NCBI RefSeq assembly: GCF_035046485.1
Contig: NC_085138.1
Location: 329,340,129-329,404,128, forward strand
Direction: 5' to 3'
From: Aedes albopictus
Taxonomy: Eukaryota; Arthropoda; Insecta; Diptera; Culicidae
DNA length: 64,000 nt
The position numbers and the translations under genes are program-made. Below are positions 44,903 through 55,640 of the stretch, in pieces. A model generated the notes under the pieces. It was not told the origin of the DNA and ran no database searches. It saw only the letters and a program-made list of their open reading frames with translations. The first letter of the stretch is position 1. Every line of letters starts with the position of its first letter.

Positions 44903-45468
44903 CAGTGTATCAAACGATGTCCGTACAGCAATTTTTGGTCAAAGTAATTTTTCATTCAAATGTTTATAACTTTTTTTATACGTCAATCAAAAACGCTACA
45001 TTTTTGACCAATCATAAACTATATATTGAAGCTCCATTGGTAAAATTTTGAGCGAGATCGAATAAGTTTTCTGAAAGTTATGGAACTTTGAACACATTGA
45101 AAACATTACATCTCAATATATACTCGATGAAACTTTTTCAATCTTTTTTGTGTTCCAGCTTAAACCTAAGGCTTTCATTTGCAGCTTTGTTTGAGGTTTT
45201 ATATTCACTACAAAAAATAAGAAAAATCTGTAAGATATAATGTTTTAAAAATGTGTTCAAAAATATTTTAAGTATTTCTAAAAGTTCTATAACTTTCAGA
45301 AAACTTATTCGATCTCGCTCAAAATGTCACCAATGGAGCATTAATATATTATTCACAATTGGTCAAAATTTCAGCTTTTTTATTGGCTTATAAAAAAAGT
45401 TATAAACATTTGAATGAAAAATTATTTTGACAAAAAATTTGCTGTACGGACAATTGTTTGATACACTG
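44903..45468. mobile_element. Fold-back MITE with ~215-bp arms, TA-flanked
   Basis: The termini are CAGTGTATCAAAC and its complement, flanked by TA at 44901-44902 and 45469-45470. The arms share TCCGTACAGCAA, TTTATAACTTTTTTTA and GAGCGAGATCGAATAAGTTT blocks in inverse order, with moderate divergence. It is likely a non-autonomous Tc1/mariner derivative. Confidence 0.8.
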
Positions 45469-45469
45469 T

Positions 45470-46195
45470 AACGTTGATTACGGAAGTCATAACATGTCTA
45501 GCTTTAGTAGTCCATTTGCAGATATTAACTCGATTGAATGACATGAGGCTTGATGATTCTGTCTATTGGTGTTGAAAATGAAGTGCTATTTGCTGATGCA
45601 CTTTCACAATAAATGCACTAAAAGCTGTTTTATGAAGGTTATGTTGATGCCAGTTAAATTTATGCATGAAAGGAGGGATCCTTTTAGTACCAGTACATTG
45701 TGTAACCTTTAATTGACCCAAGGATCGATAAGAAAGATTCGACACGTGTTTGGTTACAAGTATACAGTGACTTAAGTGTTTAACCTTCTGCAGAAGGGTC
45801 ACTGATACAACGAATGTCTGGCCAGAGACTTTTATTACAGGGCAGGTAGCTTGGCAGGTAGTTATTCTCAAAAGTGTAGCTCTACCGATGTAACTCGAAT
45901 CAACCAACCGATTATACTAACGGAAACCAATCCTAATAAAATCCAGCAAACTCGAACCCAGAACTCGAACCCAAAAGGTGCCGATGAAACTCAAGCAGGT
46001 GGTAAAACGCGTGGTCTTTTACGCAACTTAACTAGTGAAAATTTACTTCCAAGATACTAACTTTTATCAACCTTATTCTAAACCAATATCCAACATACAT
46101 AAAAAAAAAGTTCAAGTCCATAACTATTTAATGAACAAAAGAGTGTGAAACAAAACTAGTGAACGAAGGGTATCAAACAGTAAGTTGTGAGTAAG
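45470..46195. other. Unassigned stretch
   Basis: Non-repetitive AT-rich sequence. Short frames on either strand have no recognisable features. Confidence 0.3.
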
Positions 46196-46199
46196 GCTA

Positions 46200-46760
46200 A
46201 AGTGAGTTTAGGGCGTGGAGCCTCCGAAACACCCGAAAACGCCTGAGCAATGCCTTTGAAACCTGCCAAATCCTCTGAAGCTTTCTGAAATGCCTCCAAA
46301 ATGCCCCTAAAACTCCCTCGGACTCCATGTAACGCACGTGGGACTCTCAGAAACCATAAAAACGCCTACACAATGCCTGCGTAACGTCTCTGGAACCCAC
46401 AGAAAATCCTCTGAAGCTTTCTGAAATGCCTTCGAAATCCCCCTTAACCCCCTCGGACCTCATGTAACGCACCCGAGACACTCAGAAACCCTCGAAAACC
46501 CCTACGTTACGCCTGCGTTACGCTTCTGAAAGTTGCCAAAAATTCTCTGAAGCTTTTTGAAATGCCTTCGAAATCCCCCTGAAACCGCCTCGAACCCTAT
46601 AAAACGCCTCTGAAGCATTTAGAAATGCCTACGAAATCTCAAAACCCCATCGGATCCCATGTACCGCAGCTGAACAGCAACGCCTCTGAACAACCCCCTC
46701 CCCCCTCTACCCTGAAACTCCCTTGAAAGCCTTCTAAAACCCCTCATGACCCCTTTAAAT
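46200..46760. repeat. Degenerate CCTCTGAAACCCCC-type repeat
   Basis: This is the reverse-complement class of the TTTCAGGGG repeat. It includes a longer ~125-bp period: GAAAATCCTCTGAAGCTTTC and its neighbours recur near 46260, 46390 and 46535. Confidence 0.65.
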
Positions 46761-47049
46761 CTCCAGGCCACTTGCCCTTTTTACTTCTTTGCAATCTTCA
46801 AATTCATTTAAGTAATAAACTGAATCCATTTAGGTAAAAATTCTATTTAGGAAGTCCCGACTCATTAACTAAATGGAGGTTTTGGTGTAGTGGGGTATTT
46901 TAGGGGTGTCAGAAGAAGTTTTAGGGACATAACAGCGGGCTGCAGGGACCCTTAAGTGTTCCTCAAGCCCTCTAAACCACCTGTGTCGCTGTTAAACCCT
47001 CATAAGACCCGAAAAACTTCGTCATATCTTATCCTTGGGCTTCGTTATA

Positions 47050-47570
47050 TATTCACCTTAAGGACAGACTTGTTAGAATCCCAAAATGGCCGCCAGAATG
47101 GCTGACTTTGGCACCTATTCACGATTTCGAGGGCACAAATCTCTTCGTAAACAAAATCAGTGAACCTGATCATCTTTTTTTTTAGCTTCTTACAAGTGAG
47201 AATAATATTACAAGAACAGAATAATACAATGCACTGTTGTGTGAAGCTTGCTTTTTGAGATTTGTGCGTTTGAAGTTCTGATGCGCTGTTGAAGCGGAAT
47301 TTCAAGACGTTTGTCCTAAAGGAGAAACATCATAAAATACAAATATGGCTGTCACAATGGGCAACTTGGACCCCTACTCACGTTTTCAACCAATCTTAAA
47401 AAATCGTAAAAAAAAACGCTCGATTTGTGAAAGTTGCCTCTTTTTTGCAAGTGAGCAAAGCCAGGATAAACAAGTGCTGCTTGGTTCGATGCTTCGTTCG
47501 ACAGATTTGTTCCTCTAAAGTTTGTATGCAAAATTGCAATGGGATTTCTTGATGTTTCACCTTAAGGGTG
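47050..47570. repeat. Divergent tandem duplication of ~255 bp
   Basis: Two units start near 47052 (TTAAGGACAGACTTGTTAGA, then AAAATGGCCGCCAGAATGG) and near 47305 (GTCCTAAAGGAGAAACATCA, then AATATGGCTGTCACAATGGG). They keep the same order of blocks, with a CAAGTGAG block in the second half of each. The origin is unknown; it may be an old element with duplicated ends. Confidence 0.5.
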
Positions 47571-47584
47571 GTGCGGGGGTGTTA

Positions 47585-47740
47585 GGGAGCGTCCATAAAT
47601 GACGTAGCGTTTCAGAAGGGAGGTGGATTCTGAGATTGTGTGACGAGGCATGCATTAGGTATGGGAAGATATGCTACAAGGGGGGTGGATGTAGGGAGGA
47701 GTAAATCGGGAGAGCGTTATTTGGAAATTAGTGCGTAAAT
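47585..47740. mobile_element. Decayed member of the 165-bp MITE family
   Basis: The left terminus GGGAGCGTCCATAAATGACG matches the element at 60856. The G-rich interior is retained, but the right terminus is only weakly recognisable. Confidence 0.5.
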
Positions 47741-47834
47741 CGGGGGACCATTTTTTTCCGTTTCAGAATTAGTTTGTGAAGGTCACAATTACATATAATG
47801 TTTCTAAGTTATTTATTTGAATCAATTATTTAGC

Positions 47835-48150
47835 AGTGTAGTGGTTCCCAACCTACGGTAATGGGTCATGCGAATTTTTCAAGAACCGAAGGTGTGAGGA
47901 TGAAGTGAAAAGGTTTTTCGAATTCTGCACTTCGTTCAGAGACCACTTATCACAATGTAGTTGTATAGCAAATATCAGTGGTTCCCTATCTGGGATCACG
48001 GATCAAGAACCGAAAGTGCTATGAAGATGTGTAAATGTTTTTCGGATTTATCATCTCAAGGATCAGTATGTCTAACATAAGTATTAAAAACAGTGGTTTC
48101 CAATCTATGGTCACGGGCCACGCGAATTTATCAAGAACCGAAAGTGTGAA
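47835..48150. repeat. Three tandem repeats of ~110-140 bp
   Basis: Each unit begins GTGGTTCCCAACCTAYGGTC or a close variant and continues ATCAAGAACCGAAAGTG. Starts are near 47839, 47979 and 48091. Confidence 0.7.
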
Positions 48151-48164
48151 TACAAAATGATATT

Positions 48165-48310
48165 ATTTTCGGGTCTTTCAGGAGATCTCAGTTGGTTTCA
48201 AGGGTTCCGAGGGTCCCAAGAGGCCTTAGAGGCATTTCAGGGGGTCACAGTGTCATTTCAGGGATTCTCAGGGGGTTCCAAGCGAAGTTCCAGGGGTCAT
48301 AGGAGTGTTT
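48165..48310. repeat. TTTCAGGGG-type repeat, left flank of the RTE family B insertion
   Basis: The same class as 6.3-7.7 kb. It resumes at 52690 on the other side of the RTE, showing that the RTE inserted into this repeat. Confidence 0.65.
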
Positions 48311-48416
48311 CAGGCGTGGAAAACGTAGGCACGGGAGCCCACGGCAACGGAGGAAACGACGACGTTAGTGCAGCGGAGGACGGAAATGAACCAACTCCCA
48401 CGCTGAGGGAAGTTAA

Positions 48417-48774
48417 CCCTAAAAGGGATACCTTCATGGCCTCAGTTTCGTCACCTCGCTGAGTGTGTTCCATTAAAGACGAGCTCTGAAAGGCGCCTGG
48501 GGTCCAATGGACCCCAGGTATCCCTTTTAGCACAGAACAGATGTGTATCTTCGAACAAATTTGAAGTTTCGAGGTGGAAGTCGTAAAATTTTCACTTGGA
48601 AAACTAGATTGGAATGAATTTCCTTGAAGAAATAACAATTCATCAAAGCGTGCCTCGCTCCCGCCCTATGCTCGCTGTACAAAAAGCTTGCTTTCCACCA
48701 CCAGGTTCGCTAGTGTCCAGCAATCAAACGAGCGGCTCTTTTCGCGATGAAGATTCACCCCCGTGCTTTTAGGG
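48417..48774. mobile_element. TTAA-flanked MITE, 358 bp, in RTE family B
   Basis: It starts CCCTAAAAGGGATACC and ends with the complement CTTTTAGGG. TTAA lies at 48413-48416 and 48775-48778, and the RTE frame resumes exactly across one TTAA. It has an internal palindrome GGGGTCCATTGGACCCC (as a complement) near 48500. The TTAA and CCCTAAAAG ends fit piggyBac-type mobilisation. It is non-coding. Confidence 0.82.
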
Positions 48775-49080
48775 TTAAGGATGCCATTCACCAGCTCAAA
48801 ACTAACAAAGCAGCTGGTAAGGATGGTATCGCAACTGAACTCATCAAGATGGGCCCAGAAAAGTTGGCCTCCTGTTTGCATCGGCTGATAGTCAGGATCT
48901 GGGAAACCGAACAGCTACCGGAGGAGTGGAAGGAAGGGGTAATCTGCTCCATTCACAAGAAAGGCGACCATTTGGAATGTGAGAACTTCAGGGCGATCAC
49001 TATTTCGAATGCTGCCTACAAAGTGCTATCCCAGATCATCTTCCGTCGTCTGTCACCTAAAACGAATGAGTTCGTGGAAA
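48775..49080 (+). pseudogene. RTE family B polymerase, N-terminal piece
   Basis: It encodes VKDAIHQLKTNKAAGKDGIA, then LPEEWKEGVICSIHKKGDHL and FRAITISNAAYKVLSQIIF, the polymerase fingers. It stops where the 49081-50166 element interrupts. The reading frame upstream continues in 48312-48416, across the TTAA-flanked insertion. Confidence 0.82.
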
Positions 49081-50166
49081 CCCAGACAACCAGGAACCGC
49101 ATAAGGATGCACGCTGTACATCGTATAAAGTACTATTTTAAGTCACTATCGCATATACATATGTACGGCTGAGGGACAATTCTCATCGCATATGATGTAA
49201 TTTTTTGAACTTACTGCGATGTATCTGGTAAAATCATATAAGAGTGCAAATTAACTTTTATAATGTATGACTACATCGTAGTAGACGATATTCCGATGTT
49301 TTCTTGCGACGAACTTTGCTTATTCGCAAAAGCGTTCGAGTGAACTCGCAAACTGTCAATTGAATTCGCATAATTGCGTACGCGATGATTATACGACTTC
49401 GCTTGGTACTTTTCTAATTATGTCAGTTTAACCCGCATTGGTGTACAAACTAAATCGCATAAAAGTGAAAATAAACTCGTTCGAATATACATACAAACTC
49501 GCATTAGCTAGAATCTTTAAAGTTGGCGTATTGCGATGTGATATGTGATAACAATGAAAGAGGTGCTGTTGGAGTGCCAAAAAGCAACAAGAAAGTGAAA
49601 AGTCATAATTTTGGTTACAAAACAAGTTACAAAGTCATCATTTTCGTTTTGTTGACCTGATGATTAACAATAGGTGGTGCTAGCAAGAGAAGAGTAGTGG
49701 TAACTGTGCGAGAAATCATGCTACATCATTTTGATCTCCAGATAGCCTGCCGAACACGTACAGCGCACGGAAACCTAGTACATTCCAACAAGCATTGAGG
49801 TCAGTTAGAATGTCATGACAATTAATCAGTGTGTTTCATAAGTAGTGTTTGGTGCTAAGTGTGAAGTACGACCCGATAATCCAAAGGTTATTAGTTCGAT
49901 ACTTAGGAGACAAGATTATTTTATTTCGAATATTTTTAAGTCGCATTAGATGCTATATAACGTCTCAATAGTGCATACCGTGCATCACATAAGATATCGC
50001 TTCAAGTCATATAGCGTCATTATTTTTCCGTCAATGCACGTATAGCGCCTCCACTTTTGTACGCATAAGACACTTTTACTGCATCTTATGCGATGTAACT
50101 TTACCGCATAAAAGTACGTATAACCTGAACATAAACTTCATTATACGTGCAAATTGGTTGTCTGGG
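49081..50166. mobile_element. 1.09-kb element with CCCAGACAACCA termini and CGCATAA motifs
   Basis: A perfect 12-bp inverted terminus, CCCAGACAACCA, is at both ends, in place of uninterrupted RTE coding sequence. The interior is non-coding and densely populated with CGCATA, TCGCAT, TGCGAT and CGCATAAAAG words in both orientations, concentrated toward the two ends. Such subterminal motif arrays often serve as transposase binding sites in DNA transposons. No clear target duplication could be defined, and the superfamily is unknown. Confidence 0.75.
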
Positions 50167-50278
50167 AAGTTATCAAGCCGGCTTTATCGACGGCCGGTCG
50201 ACAACGGACCAGATCTTTACCGTACGGCAAATCCTCCAGAAATGCCATGAATACCAGGTCCCAACGCATCACCTGTTC
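50167..50278 (+). pseudogene. RTE family B polymerase, short middle piece
   Basis: About 37 codons, with SYQAGFIDGRSTTDQIFTVR and QILQKCHEYQVPTHHLF, directly preceding motif A. It is bounded by two unrelated insertions. Confidence 0.8.
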
Positions 50279-51570
50279 CACACTGGCTGGTGGAATCGGA
50301 AAAGGGAAATCGTTGGATAGGAAGAATGGCTCGTAACTTGGTGGACGACTCCCTTTCTTACAGTGGACTGTATGTTTCGGAATAGAGAGCACTGGACACT
50401 TAAAAATTCGTATACTAGGGCTTGACACTTGGAACACTACAAGTACCATGTACTGATTTATCGACCGTATTCTATAATTAACTTGATGATTTTGTGGCTA
50501 TATCGGTCTCTTTCTACTCATAAGTATAAGGGAGTAGAGATCAAAGTGGATAATGAAATGATAGATATGATAGAATTCGCTAGGTAGCGAACAAGTGTGA
50601 AAATTTTATAGAAGGTGAAATTAGGCAAGTAGGCCATGTATTGAACGAATACATCGAATGCGTGAAACTTCTGCCGTGCGACCTGTGCTTTTAAACAGAT
50701 CGGCTTGGTTGGTAGTTCATACCACCTTACCAAGACTGGCAAAAGTTTCAGGCACCCGACTGCCTAATGTATTGTTCTGTTTTCATCACAAATTCCGAAA
50801 AAGCTACCGATCGATAGAATTTGTGATGAAAACAGAACAATACATTAGGCAGTCGGGTGCCTGAAACTTTTGCCAGGCTTGGTAAGGTGGTATGAACTAC
50901 CAACCAAGCCGATCTGTTTAAAAGCACAGGTCGCACGGCAGAAGTTTCACGCATTCGATGTATTCGTTCAATACATGGCCTACTTGCCTAATTTCACCTT
51001 CTATAAAATTTTCACACTTGTTCGCTACCTAGCGAATTCTATCATATCTATCATTTCATTATCCACTTTGATCTCTACTCCCTTATACTTATGAGTAGAA
51101 AGAGACCGATATAGCCACAAAATCATCAAGTTAACACTACAAGTACTTCAGAAAAAAGTCACTATTACTTATTTAACACTTTCTTTATTTCACTTTAACA
51201 CTTCTGATCCGATTATATTCGCGGTTTAATTCAAACTGATTGCGGGTCGGTTACAATGCGCTTTTTATACACACTTTGGGTACTTCTAGATTTTTCGGGT
51301 AAATTCCAGTTATCGTGTTGCTAGATGGTTCTAAATCGGTGCTCACCATCTTCGTTGCTATCGGTGCTTACTGTCACAGTTGCCAAAATGACAGCGGTGC
51401 GGTGCATCGGTGCAGTCGTTTACGTTTTTCATTACAATGCAGCTCAATTGCAGCGGGTTGGAAGTTTTACTTGATTTACGGGTTCAGTAATTCCGGGAGT
51501 GCTAAATTAACGTTGCGGTGATACCACAAGGAGTTATTCCCGGGTTGGAGAAATCCCGTACTGAACGGAA
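50279..51570. mobile_element. 1.29-kb insertion with 12-bp imperfect duplication
   Basis: It interrupts the RTE between CATCACCTGTTC (50267-50278) and CATCATCTGTTC (51571-51582), a duplication with one mismatch. The right part, read on the minus strand, has a TATAAAAAG box near 51260-51270 followed by typical promoter-proximal sequence. It may be an LTR or the 5' region of a retroelement in reverse orientation. It contains the nested palindrome at 50447-51132. Confidence 0.55.
50447..51132. mobile_element. Palindrome with 318-bp arms and 21-nt loop
   Basis: 50478-50795 is complementary to 50817-51134, with only one mismatch noticed (near 50733 / 50879). A 14-bp direct repeat AACACTACAAGTAC at 50433-50446 and 51133-51146 brackets it, consistent with a target duplication. 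The mirrored open frames on both strands are a consequence of the palindrome. It may be a recent inverted duplication, a fold-back element or a cloning/assembly artefact. Confidence 0.8.
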
Positions 51571-52669
51571 CATCATCTGTTCATCGACTTCAAAGCGGCA
51601 TACGACAGTATCGACCGCGCAGAGCTATGGAGTATCATGGACGAAAACGGCTTTCCTGGGAAGCTGATTAGACTGATTAAAGCGACGATGGACGGTGTGC
51701 AAAACTGCGTAAGGGTTTCGGGTGAACTATCCAATTCATTCGAATCTCGCCGGGTACTGAGACAAGGTGATGGACTCTCATGCCTACTCTTCAACATTGC
51801 TCTGGAAGGTGTGATGCGACGAGCCGGGCTCAACAGCCGGGGAACGATTTTCACAAAATCCGGTCAATTTGTGTGCTTTGCGGACGACATGGACATTATT
51901 GACAGAACATTTGGAACGGTGGCAGAGCTGTACACCCGCCTGAAACGCGAAGCAGCAAAGGTCGGACTGGTGGTAAATGCCTCAAAAACAAAGTATATGC
52001 TGGTAGGCGGAACCGAACACGACCGGATCCGTCTGGGTAGTAATGTTACGATAGACGGGGATACTTTCGAGGTGGTGGAGGAATTCGTCTTCCTTGGATC
52101 CTTACTGACGGCTGACAACAACGTGAGCCGTGAAATTCGGAGGCGCATCATCAGCGGAAGTCGGGGCCTACTATGGGCTCCAGAAGAAACTGCGGTCGAA
52201 AAAGGTTCACCCACGCACCAAATGCACCATGTACAAAACGCTAATAAGACCGGTAATCCTCTACGGGCACGAGACATGGACCATGCTCGAGGAGGACCTG
52301 CAAGCACTCGGAGTTTTCGAGCGACGCGTGCTAAGGACGAACTTCGGCGGTGTGCAGGAGAACGGTGTGTAGCGGAGAAGGATGAACCACGAGCTCGCTG
52401 CACTTTACGGCGCTCCCAGCATCCAGATGGTGGCCAAAGCCGGAAGGATACGGTGGGCAGGACATGTTGCAAGAATGCCGGACAACAATCCTGCACAGCT
52501 GGTGTTTGCAACTGATCCGGTTGGCACAAGAAGGCGTGGAGCGCAGAGAGCACGATGGGCGGACCAGGTTGAACGTGACCTGGCGAGCATTGGGCGCGAC
52601 CGAGGATGGAGAGCGGCAGCCACAAACCGAGTATTGTGGCATACTATTGTTGATTATGTCTTGTCTTAA
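51571..52669 (+). pseudogene. RTE family B polymerase core and C terminus
   Basis: Motif A (FIDFKAAYDSIDRAELW) is followed by motif B RQGDGLSCLLFNIALEG and catalytic CFADDMDI (near 51888), all canonical, so the core is better preserved than in family A. A frameshift near 52165 moves the frame at AYYGLQKKLRSKK, and a stop at about 52370 precedes RRRMNHELAALYGAPS. It ends with GRIRWAGHVARMPDN and RRGAQRARWADQVERDL. It cannot encode one intact protein. Confidence 0.85.
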
Positions 52670-52689
52670 ATGGGATGTTGAACAAATAC

Positions 52690-53020
52690 ATGTATGTAAT
52701 GTAGGAGTGTTTCAGGGGGTCGCAGGTTCTTTTCAGGGTTGTTTCAGGGGTTTGAGGGTTTTGAAGGAGATCTCAAGAGGCCTCATGGATGTTTAAAGAG
52801 AACGAATGGCTTCTGAATGACCAAAATTTGGTGAATTGAGTTTGGCACAAATCAAATGTGCGTAAATTGGGATTTTAGTCTACTCCCTGCAATGCCTCTG
52901 AAAACCCTCCTCAAATCACCTCAGGTCCGTTATAAACACCCCTGAAACCATTGAAACCCTCATAGCATCCCGAAGCTCTTTGAAACCTCCGACTACGCCC
53001 CTAAGACCTAACAAAATCTC
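52690..53020. repeat. TTTCAGGGG repeat and its reverse-complement class
   Basis: 52690-52800 continues the repeat seen left of the RTE. After a short spacer, 52880-53020 has CCTCTGAAAACCCTC units in the opposite orientation. Confidence 0.6.
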
Positions 53021-53442
53021 TTTTTGAATGAGTGTAATCAGTTTCGTACCTTTTAATTCCGCCCTATGTTGCTTATCCTTTGACAGATACTCGTATTTCG
53101 ACTACCACTTGCAGGGCTGTAACAGGTGGCGCGGGTTTTGCGTTTCACGCGGATTTGGCGCGTTTTTTGCTAATTTCAGCGCGGTTTTGCGGAAATGGTT
53201 TTTAAATGCACTTACATGAAATATATAGACTGAGCTCAACACAATCAGAAAAAATAAAAATAAAAATTGGAGTTAGGTATGAATTTTGTGATTTAGTAAA
53301 AATAATGTTAGTAGTAGCTTGGAGTGGTAGATAGCTCAATTTCTGAAAACAGAGAAGTTCCTCTTCTGAATTTCGTAGTTAACCTCTTGAAGTAATTTTT
53401 GTCTTAATCCGGACATCAATTTTTGGCTAAATTTTTCTATGT
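53021..53442. other. Unassigned stretch
   Basis: It includes CAGGGCTGTAACAGG followed by GCG-rich words (53113-53195) that may be a solo hAT-type terminus. No partner end was found. Confidence 0.25.
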
Positions 53443-53700
53443 TTTTGCCTTTCTCGTACACTAAGTGTACTGGAAAGGCTATATGTTCACTCCAAAAATG
53501 ACTTTTTGATAGAAGGCCCGGAGGGTCGAGTCACATATTCCAATCAACTCAGCTCGACGAATTGAGGTGATGTCTGTGTGTGTGTATGTATGTGTGTGTG
53601 TGTATGTATGTGTGTGTGTATGTATGTGTGTGTGTATGTGTGTGTACAAAAAAAAACTCACATCACTTTTTGGCAGTAAACCTCAACCGATTTTAATGAC
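53443..53700. mobile_element. Terminus of an unidentified repeat element with GT microsatellite
   Basis: It begins TTTTTGCCTTTCTCGTACAC. A matching complement ACGAGAAAGGCA lies at about 63349-63360 in the opposite orientation. A GT/TATG microsatellite occupies about 53575-53645, after which the ~152-bp array starts. Confidence 0.45.
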
Positions 53701-55245
53701 CAATGGTTCATTCGACGCGGAATCTGGTCCCATTGTTTCCTATTGAAAATGACTCGGATCGGTCCAGCCGTTCCGGAGTTATAGCCGTTTAGGTGTTCCG
53801 GATCGGTACCCCAGGAAGGGGCCAGATATGAAAACGCTACAAACCCATCCATGCGACACATCAAACCACGGCACTTTCGAAAACATGATGAACGGTAAAC
53901 AGAAAATAGTCTCGGGACATATCTGAACCGGTAGTGTTCCGGAACCGGTTCCGGGTGACCCGCCGGAATTGGCCAAATATGAAAGTGAACCAAACCCTTC
54001 ATGCGACACATCAAACAGCGGATTTTTCGATAACCTGATAAACAGTAGGCAGGAAAACATTCTCAGACCATATCTGAACCGGTAGTATTCCGGAACCGGT
54101 TCTGGGTGTTCCGCCGGAAGTGGCTAAATATGAAAGTGAACCAAACCCATGCATGCGATACATCAAACAGCGGCTTTTCCGATAGCCTGATGAACAGTAG
54201 GCAGGAAAATATTCTCCAACCATATCTGAACCGGTAGTGTTCCGGAACCGGTTCCGGGTGATCCGCCGGAAGTGGCCAAATATGAAAGTGAACCAAACCC
54301 TTCATGCGACACATCAAACAGCGGATTTTTCGATAACCTGATAAACAGTAGGCAGGAAAACATTCTCAGACCATATCTGAACCGGTAGTATTCCGGAACC
54401 GGTTCTGGGTGTTCCGCCGGAAGTGGCTAAATATGAAAGTGAACCAAACCCATGCATGCGATACATCAAACAGCGGCTTTTCCGATAGCCTGATGAACAG
54501 TAGGCAGGAAATTATTCTCGGACCATATCTGAACCGGTAGTGTGCCAGAACCGGTTCTGGATGTTCAGCCGGAAGTGGCTAAATATGAAAGTGAACCAAA
54601 CCCATATGCATGCGATACAACAAACAGCGGCTTTTTCGATAGCCTGATGAACAGTGGGCAGGGAAACATTCTCAGACCATATCGGAACCGGTAGTGTTAC
54701 TGAACCGGTTCCAGATGTCACGCCGGAAATAGCCAAGTATAAAAGTTAACCAACCCCTTACATGCGACGCATCAAATCGCAAGCTCTTCAGGCAACCTGA
54801 TAAACGGTTAATAAAAGAGAATAGTTTCAGATCATATTTGGATCGGTAGAGTTCCGGAACCGGTTCCGGGTGTCCCGCTGGAAGTGGTCAAATGTAGTAG
54901 ATATCAAAACCCATGCCTGTGGCACATTAAACAGCGGCTTTTTAAATAACGTGATGAACGATTAGTCAGAAAATAGGCTCAGACCAGAACGAAGATCTTA
55001 AAAGGCTACCGATAGTGTTCCAGGACCGATCTAGGGTGTCCAGCCGGAAGTGGCCAAATGCCAAAAAGAACCAAACCTATGCATGCGACACATCGAACCG
55101 CGGTCTTTTTTTAAACCATGAGGAACGACTAGCAAGAAAATAGGCTCAGACCACATTAGAGGCTACCGATAGTGATGCAAAACCAGCATTGGGTACTTCC
55201 TAGGGTGCTTCGCAGGAACTTCAAAAATGAACAAAGTCAATGCAA
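53700..55245. repeat. Tandem array of ~152-bp units with ~303-bp higher-order period
   Basis: The landmark CTGAACCGGTAGTGTTCCGG or a variant occurs near 53925, 54077, 54228, 54379, 54530, 54684 and 54838. Further decayed units extend to about 55240. Alternate units are more alike: 54011-54317 closely matches 54317-54620 and parts of 53710-54014. The shared core is CCGGAACCGGTTCYGGGTG plus AAGTGGCYAAATATGAAAGT. Mirrored open frames on the minus strand are array translations. Confidence 0.85.
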
Positions 55246-55249
55246 GCGA

Positions 55250-55640
55250 TAAATATGTGTAAGAAAACAAAATCTCGACTGAACTAAGGCCACATACATA
55301 CAGACGTCTTACTCTACTCACTTTCCATCGTCCTTGTTTTCAACGGTTGAAACAAATATTAATCGTTGTTGCTCGTTTGACGTCTACTCACTACAAACAT
55401 CAAGCCGCAGTGAAACGCAACCTGATTAGCATTCGGCGATTATTTTTTCGTAACGATGAATATAATAGCAATATGTTACAAATGATATGTCTGTTTATCT
55501 GTACTAAAGCAATCTCATCAAATCATTGAGGTGTAAAAATATACAGTAGGATAGGTCAACGTTATATGAGAAAATTATCGCATCATCCCCGGAGAAAGTT
55601 TTTTCAAGCCTCTTTTCCGTCTAGAACTACTGGGAATTTT
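55250..55640. other. Unassigned stretch between the tandem array and the I-clade LINE
   Basis: AT-rich, non-repetitive, with no convincing frames. A LINE target duplication could not be identified here. Confidence 0.3.

Larger units (their letters stand above)
48312..52680 (+). mobile_element. RTE-clade LINE (family B), split by three insertions
   Basis: The host element is readable in four pieces: about 48312-48416, 48775-49080, 50167-50278 and 51571-52669. Joined in order these give continuous polymerase similarity, from the pre-polymerase linker through the C-terminal GRIRWAGHVARM block. It differs from family A in sequence throughout but has the same layout. The 5' half, including the endonuclease, is absent. 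It lies within TTTCAGGGG repeats. Confidence 0.8.

Noticed and set aside
50518..51094. Four mirrored open frames of 68-74 codons
   Set aside because: They are the two arms of one palindrome read on opposite strands and have no protein-family features.
51864..52625. 253-aa minus-strand frame
   Set aside because: It lies antisense to the RTE polymerase, whose motifs are clear on the plus strand.
53658..54736. Repeated minus-strand frames of 60-118 codons
   Set aside because: They are translations of the ~152-bp tandem array and shift with its periodicity.
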